A stretch of 64,000 nt of DNA. Origin: Armatimonadota bacterium. Its GTDB lineage: Bacteria; Armatimonadota; Fimbriimonadia; Fimbriimonadales; Fimbriimonadaceae. The stretch lies in the NCBI GenBank assembly GCA_017303935.1, contig JAFLBD010000002.1, positions 434,001 to 498,000 on the forward strand, written 5' to 3'. A program made the position numbers and the translations under genes. The notes below the pieces were generated by a model, which was given only the letters and a program-made list of their open reading frames with translations, did not search any database and was not told the origin of the DNA. Below, in pieces: positions 61,421 to 64,000 of the stretch (position 1 is its first letter; the number at the start of each line of letters is the position of its first letter).

Positions 61421-62512
61421 ATGAAGAAGGTACCCGGAATTGCGATTGATGCACGGTTATATAACGGGTTGAGCACCGGAGATTCCACTTATTGGACCCA
61501 ACTGATCAATCATCTGCTGAGCAAAGATCGCCCCTTCCGAATTGGATTGTTCTCTGATCGGCCCGCACCTGAGATCGCGCCGAAGGTTGTAAAGCAGCAT
61601 TGGAGGGTCGTGCGAGCCATCCATCCGAGAGTTTGGAGCCTGCTCGCCTTTCCACTTGCCGCGCGACGACTAGGCTACAAACTCATTCACACCCAGTACT
61701 CCGTTTCGCCATTTGCTCCAGCGGGAAGCATCAGCACGATCCACGATATCAGCTTCAAAATCGGTCCGGAGTGGTTTCAGTCCGGCGACTTGAAGGTGCT
61801 GAATACTTCGATTCCGATCACCATTCGAGATGCGGGCGCGATCATCACAGTGTCCGAAAATTCGAAACGGGAAATCGAACTGTTTTATCCCAATGCGGTT
61901 GGGAAGACACACGCGATCCACAACGGTCGGAACTTAAATCTGACTCGAATCCCAAAGGATGAGGCGCTTCGAATCGTCAAGACCGCCGGAATCCCGACAC
62001 CATTTGTGCTTTCGGTGTGTTCGATTTGGCCACGAAAGAACATCGCCCATATCATCAAAGCGGTGGACGCATTGCCGGTCGATGTACCACACCGGCTTGT
62101 TCTTACTGGCAGGAAGCACTACGGCGAGCTCCCGATGAGCAACCGAGCGCACTTTACGGGATATGTCGATGAAGGATTGCTTTCTGCTCTTTACTGCGCA
62201 GCGGACTTGTACCTTTGTCCGAGCTTGCACGAGGGATTTGGAATTCCACTGCTTGAAGCTTTTCATGCCGGCTGTCCCGTGATCTGTAGTGATCGCGGCG
62301 CATTGCCAGAAGTCGCGGGCGAGGCATGCGAGATCGTCGGGCTAGAATCGGTTCAGGATTGGACGGCGGCGATTCGGAACCTGTTGGCTGATTCCGGTAA
62401 GCTAGAAGACTATCGTCAAAAGGGGTTTGAGCGCGCGGCGCATTTTGACTGGGAAACCGCCGCAGATCAAACTGCAAAAATCTATGAATCCTGCCTTCAA
62501 GATCGAGCCTGA
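61421..62512 (+). CDS. Glycosyltransferase family 4
   Basis: 363 aa GT-B enzyme. The family pattern KNIAHIIKAVDALP, then VDEGLLSALYCAADLYLCPS, HEGFGIPLLEAFHAGCPVIC and SDRGALPEVAGEA is complete. It should add a sugar, often mannose or galactose, to a lipid-linked or LPS acceptor. Its 3' end overlaps the Trm112-like gene by 29 nt, starting a GT4/Trm112-like/aroQ/pepP run. Confidence 0.9.
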   Translation: MKKVPGIAIDARLYNGLSTGDSTYWTQLINHLLSKDRPFRIGLFSDRPAPEIAPKVVKQHWRVVRAIHPRVWSLLAFPLAARRLGYKLIHTQYSVSPFAPAGSISTIHDISFKIGPEWFQSGDLKVLNTSIPITIRDAGAIITVSENSKREIELFYPNAVGKTHAIHNGRNLNLTRIPKDEALRIVKTAGIPTPFVLSVCSIWPRKNIAHIIKAVDALPVDVPHRLVLTGRKHYGELPMSNRAHFTGYVDEGLLSALYCAADLYLCPSLHEGFGIPLLEAFHAGCPVICSDRGALPEVAGEACEIVGLESVQDWTAAIRNLLADSGKLEDYRQKGFERAAHFDWETAADQTAKIYESCLQDRA

Positions 62513-62678
62513 ATTGTTGCGCACGGTGGCCTGCCCACGGTGCGACCATCGGCCCGGTTTGACCCAGAAGGATCAGTATTTGGTCTGCCCGGATTGTGGC
62601 GCGAAGTACCCAATTGTCGATGGAATCCCGCAGCTTCTCCCAGAAGACGCCGAGTTTGAGAATCAATCAAAGTCATGA
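62484..62678 (+). CDS. Trm112-like zinc-ribbon protein
   Basis: 64 aa from the ATG at 62484. Two CxxC pairs (CPRCDH and CPDCGA) and the ending [17 protein letters not shown] are the YcaR/Trm112 small-protein signature. Such proteins bind and activate methyltransferases or other enzymes. It is sandwiched between a glycosyltransferase and aroQ with overlaps on both sides. Confidence 0.85.
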   Translation: MNPAFKIEPELLRTVACPRCDHRPGLTQKDQYLVCPDCGAKYPIVDGIPQLLPEDAEFENQSKS

Positions 62679-63130
62679 GTGCCAAAACGCTTCAAATCTT
62701 GATCTTGCACGGTCCAAACCTAAACCTAACGGGTTTTAGGGAGCCGGATATCTATGGCAAAAAGCCGTTAAGCGATATCGACGAGATGGTTCGCAATGCC
62801 GCCGAGAAACTCAAAGTAGACGTGCGGATTTTGCAGTCAAACCACGAGGGAATCCTCATCGATGCTATCCAAGAACACCGAACCTGGGCGGACGCAATCA
62901 TCATCAATGCGGGTGCGCTAACACACTATTCGTACGCGCTCCGGGACGCCCTCGCAAGCGTTCGATTGCCGGTCGTCGAAGTCCACCTGAGCAACGTCTA
63001 TTCCCGCGAAGAATTCCGGCACAAAAGCGTGATCAGCCCCGTGGTTGTTGGTCAGATCGCCGGGTTCGGCGGCTTTGGCTATGTGCTGGCCATCGAAGCG
63101 CTTCAGAACCTGCAAATCGAAGTCATATGA
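62675..63130 (+). CDS. aroQ: 3-dehydroquinate dehydratase, type II
   Basis: Third step of the shikimate pathway, dehydrating 3-dehydroquinate. 151 aa with [18 protein letters not shown] (the Arg and Tyr of the active-site lid), [13 protein letters not shown], the [16 protein letters not shown] loop and [17 protein letters not shown]. The usual ending [11 protein letters not shown] is intact. It overlaps both neighbours by 4 nt. Confidence 0.94.
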   Translation: MSAKTLQILILHGPNLNLTGFREPDIYGKKPLSDIDEMVRNAAEKLKVDVRILQSNHEGILIDAIQEHRTWADAIIINAGALTHYSYALRDALASVRLPVVEVHLSNVYSREEFRHKSVISPVVVGQIAGFGGFGYVLAIEALQNLQIEVI

Positions 63131-64000
63131 GCCAACTCAAGCGTTTACAATCTGCCATGACCGCCGCTGGCGTGGAGCATTTGCAAATCCACGAACCCGC
63201 CACCTTGCAATGGCTAGCCGGTTTCACTGGGAGCTTCGGAATTGCACTCGTCACCCCGAATGAAGGCGTTTTCATCACCGATAGTCGGTACACGATACAG
63301 GCCAAGAATCAAGTCAAGGAACTCGACGTCATCCCGCATGACCCCAGCAAGGTCATTCAAGATGTTGTTGCGGACCAAGTGAAGCGACTCGGCGCCAAGC
63401 AACTCGCCTTTGAGTCCAGCGCGAGCTACGCGCAGGTCGAAGCCTGGCGGGCGAAATACGATGGGGTTGAACTTGTTTCCTGCAAGAACTTGTTGACCGA
63501 TCTTTTCAAGATCAAAACCGCTGATGAGATTGCTCTGATCAAAGAAGCCTGCAAGCTCGGCGACGCCTGCATGCAACGCGCAATTTCGATGATCCAAGTC
63601 GGCGTCTCCGAGTACGACATCGGACTTGATATCGAATTCTTCTTCAGGAAGCAAGGCGCGAAGATTGGGTTTGATCCGATCGTGGCCAGCGGTCCAAATA
63701 GTGCGCTGCCTCACGCAAGACCTTCGGAGCGAAAGATCGAACGCGGAGAATTCGTGACCCTTGATCTGGGGTGCAGTTTGGACGGCTATTGTTCAGACAT
63801 CACTCGCACGGTTGTGGTGAGCGAATGCTCCGATCGGCATCGAGATATCTATGAGCAGGTGCTCCGCGCCGAAGAAGAATGCTGTGCGGCACTCGTTCCT
63901 GGTGCAAACGGCAAGGATGTAGACCAGCTTGCGCGAGACATCTTGAATGAAAAGGACCTCGCACAGTACTTTGGGCACAGCCTCGGCCACGGGCTCGGCA
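63127..64000 (+). CDS. M24 family aminopeptidase (Xaa-Pro type), cut by the window end
   Basis: The reading frame starts at the ATG at 63127 (overlapping the aroQ stop) and is still open at 64000, so about 291 codons are seen. A creatinase-like N-terminal domain is followed by the pita-bread catalytic domain with the first metal ligands in [20 protein letters not shown], preceded by [12 protein letters not shown]. The remaining ligands (His and two Glu) lie near or beyond the edge; GHSLGHGLG is visible at the very end. It most resembles Xaa-Pro aminopeptidase or dipeptidase. Confidence 0.88.
   Translation, partial: MSQLKRLQSAMTAAGVEHLQIHEPATLQWLAGFTGSFGIALVTPNEGVFITDSRYTIQAKNQVKELDVIPHDPSKVIQDVVADQVKRLGAKQLAFESSASYAQVEAWRAKYDGVELVSCKNLLTDLFKIKTADEIALIKEACKLGDACMQRAISMIQVGVSEYDIGLDIEFFFRKQGAKIGFDPIVASGPNSALPHARPSERKIERGEFVTLDLGCSLDGYCSDITRTVVVSECSDRHRDIYEQVLRAEEECCAALVPGANGKDVDQLARDILNEKDLAQYFGHSLGHGLG

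Noticed and set aside
1-64000. tRNA, rRNA or CRISPR array anywhere in the window
   Set aside because: I saw no cloverleaf with a conserved T-loop, no rRNA stretches and no regularly spaced direct repeats; a covariance-model scan could still find a missed tRNA.

Overview
The window looks like a piece of chromosome from a free-living, LPS-bearing (Gram-negative type) and probably motile bacterium. Lipid A genes (fabZ-lpxA-lpxB and lpxK plus a late acyltransferase), a Wzx/Wzy surface-polysaccharide locus, a Wza-type export protein and a flagellin gene are all visible. A PyrR-headed pyr operon, a DUF1501 Tat protein and many ATGA-type gene overlaps would fit Armatimonadota (Fimbriimonadia-like). 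That placement is an inference from general knowledge, not a computed result. Coding density is very high, no gap reaches 300 bases, and I see no rRNA, tRNA, CRISPR array, IS element or phage.

Layout. 1-2.6 kb: fabZ-lpxA-lpxB on the minus strand, with a terminator at 47-88. 2.7-8.5 kb: a small membrane protein, a dicarboxylate/amino-acid:cation symporter, a GH31 glycosidase, an SDR epimerase and a glycosyltransferase. 8.5-17.7 kb: eight overlapping minus-strand genes (wzz-like, neuB, neuC, methyltransferase, neuA, GT-B transferase, wzy-like, wzx-like) that should make, transfer, flip and polymerise a nonulosonic (sialic-type) acid glycan. 17.8-23.9 kb: a secreted lysozyme-fold protein, a DUF1501 protein, two small exported proteins, a CBM48-like esterase and the Wza-type exporter. 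23.9-27.5 kb: pyrR-pyrB-pyrC and a membrane-anchored protein whose first codons lie in a long inverted repeat. 27.4-33.6 kb: a small-molecule kinase, kbl, a TolB-like/TPR protein, tdh and a compositionally odd DprA-like protein. kbl and tdh together form the threonine-to-glycine route.

33.6-43.5 kb: a GH38 mannosidase, an ABC exporter, an MmgE/PrpD protein, a glycine-rich RRM protein with a long leader, an MFS transporter and asnS. 43.5-51 kb: a DUF2779 protein combining Cas4-like and DEDD-like nuclease motifs, deoC, an unknown protein, an M42 peptidase, a fatty-acid hydroxylase-family protein and a two-domain ALDH16-type dehydrogenase. 51-56.4 kb: a minus-strand run of zinc-finger membrane protein, STN-domain protein, lpxK, lpxL-like and GT9, preceded by a THUMP-like methyltransferase. 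56.6-64 kb: flagellin, an MsbA-like exporter with an extra N-terminal segment, an ABC ATPase, a GT4 glycosyltransferase, a Trm112-like zinc ribbon, aroQ and the start of an M24 aminopeptidase cut by the window edge.

The main biological theme is cell-envelope construction: lipid A, core glycan, a nonulosonate polysaccharide and its export. The items most worth a second look are the nonulosonate operon with its in-line methyltransferase and unassigned transferase, the two-nuclease DUF2779 protein, the foreign-looking DprA-like gene, and the near-perfect 26-bp inverted repeat at the pyrC junction.
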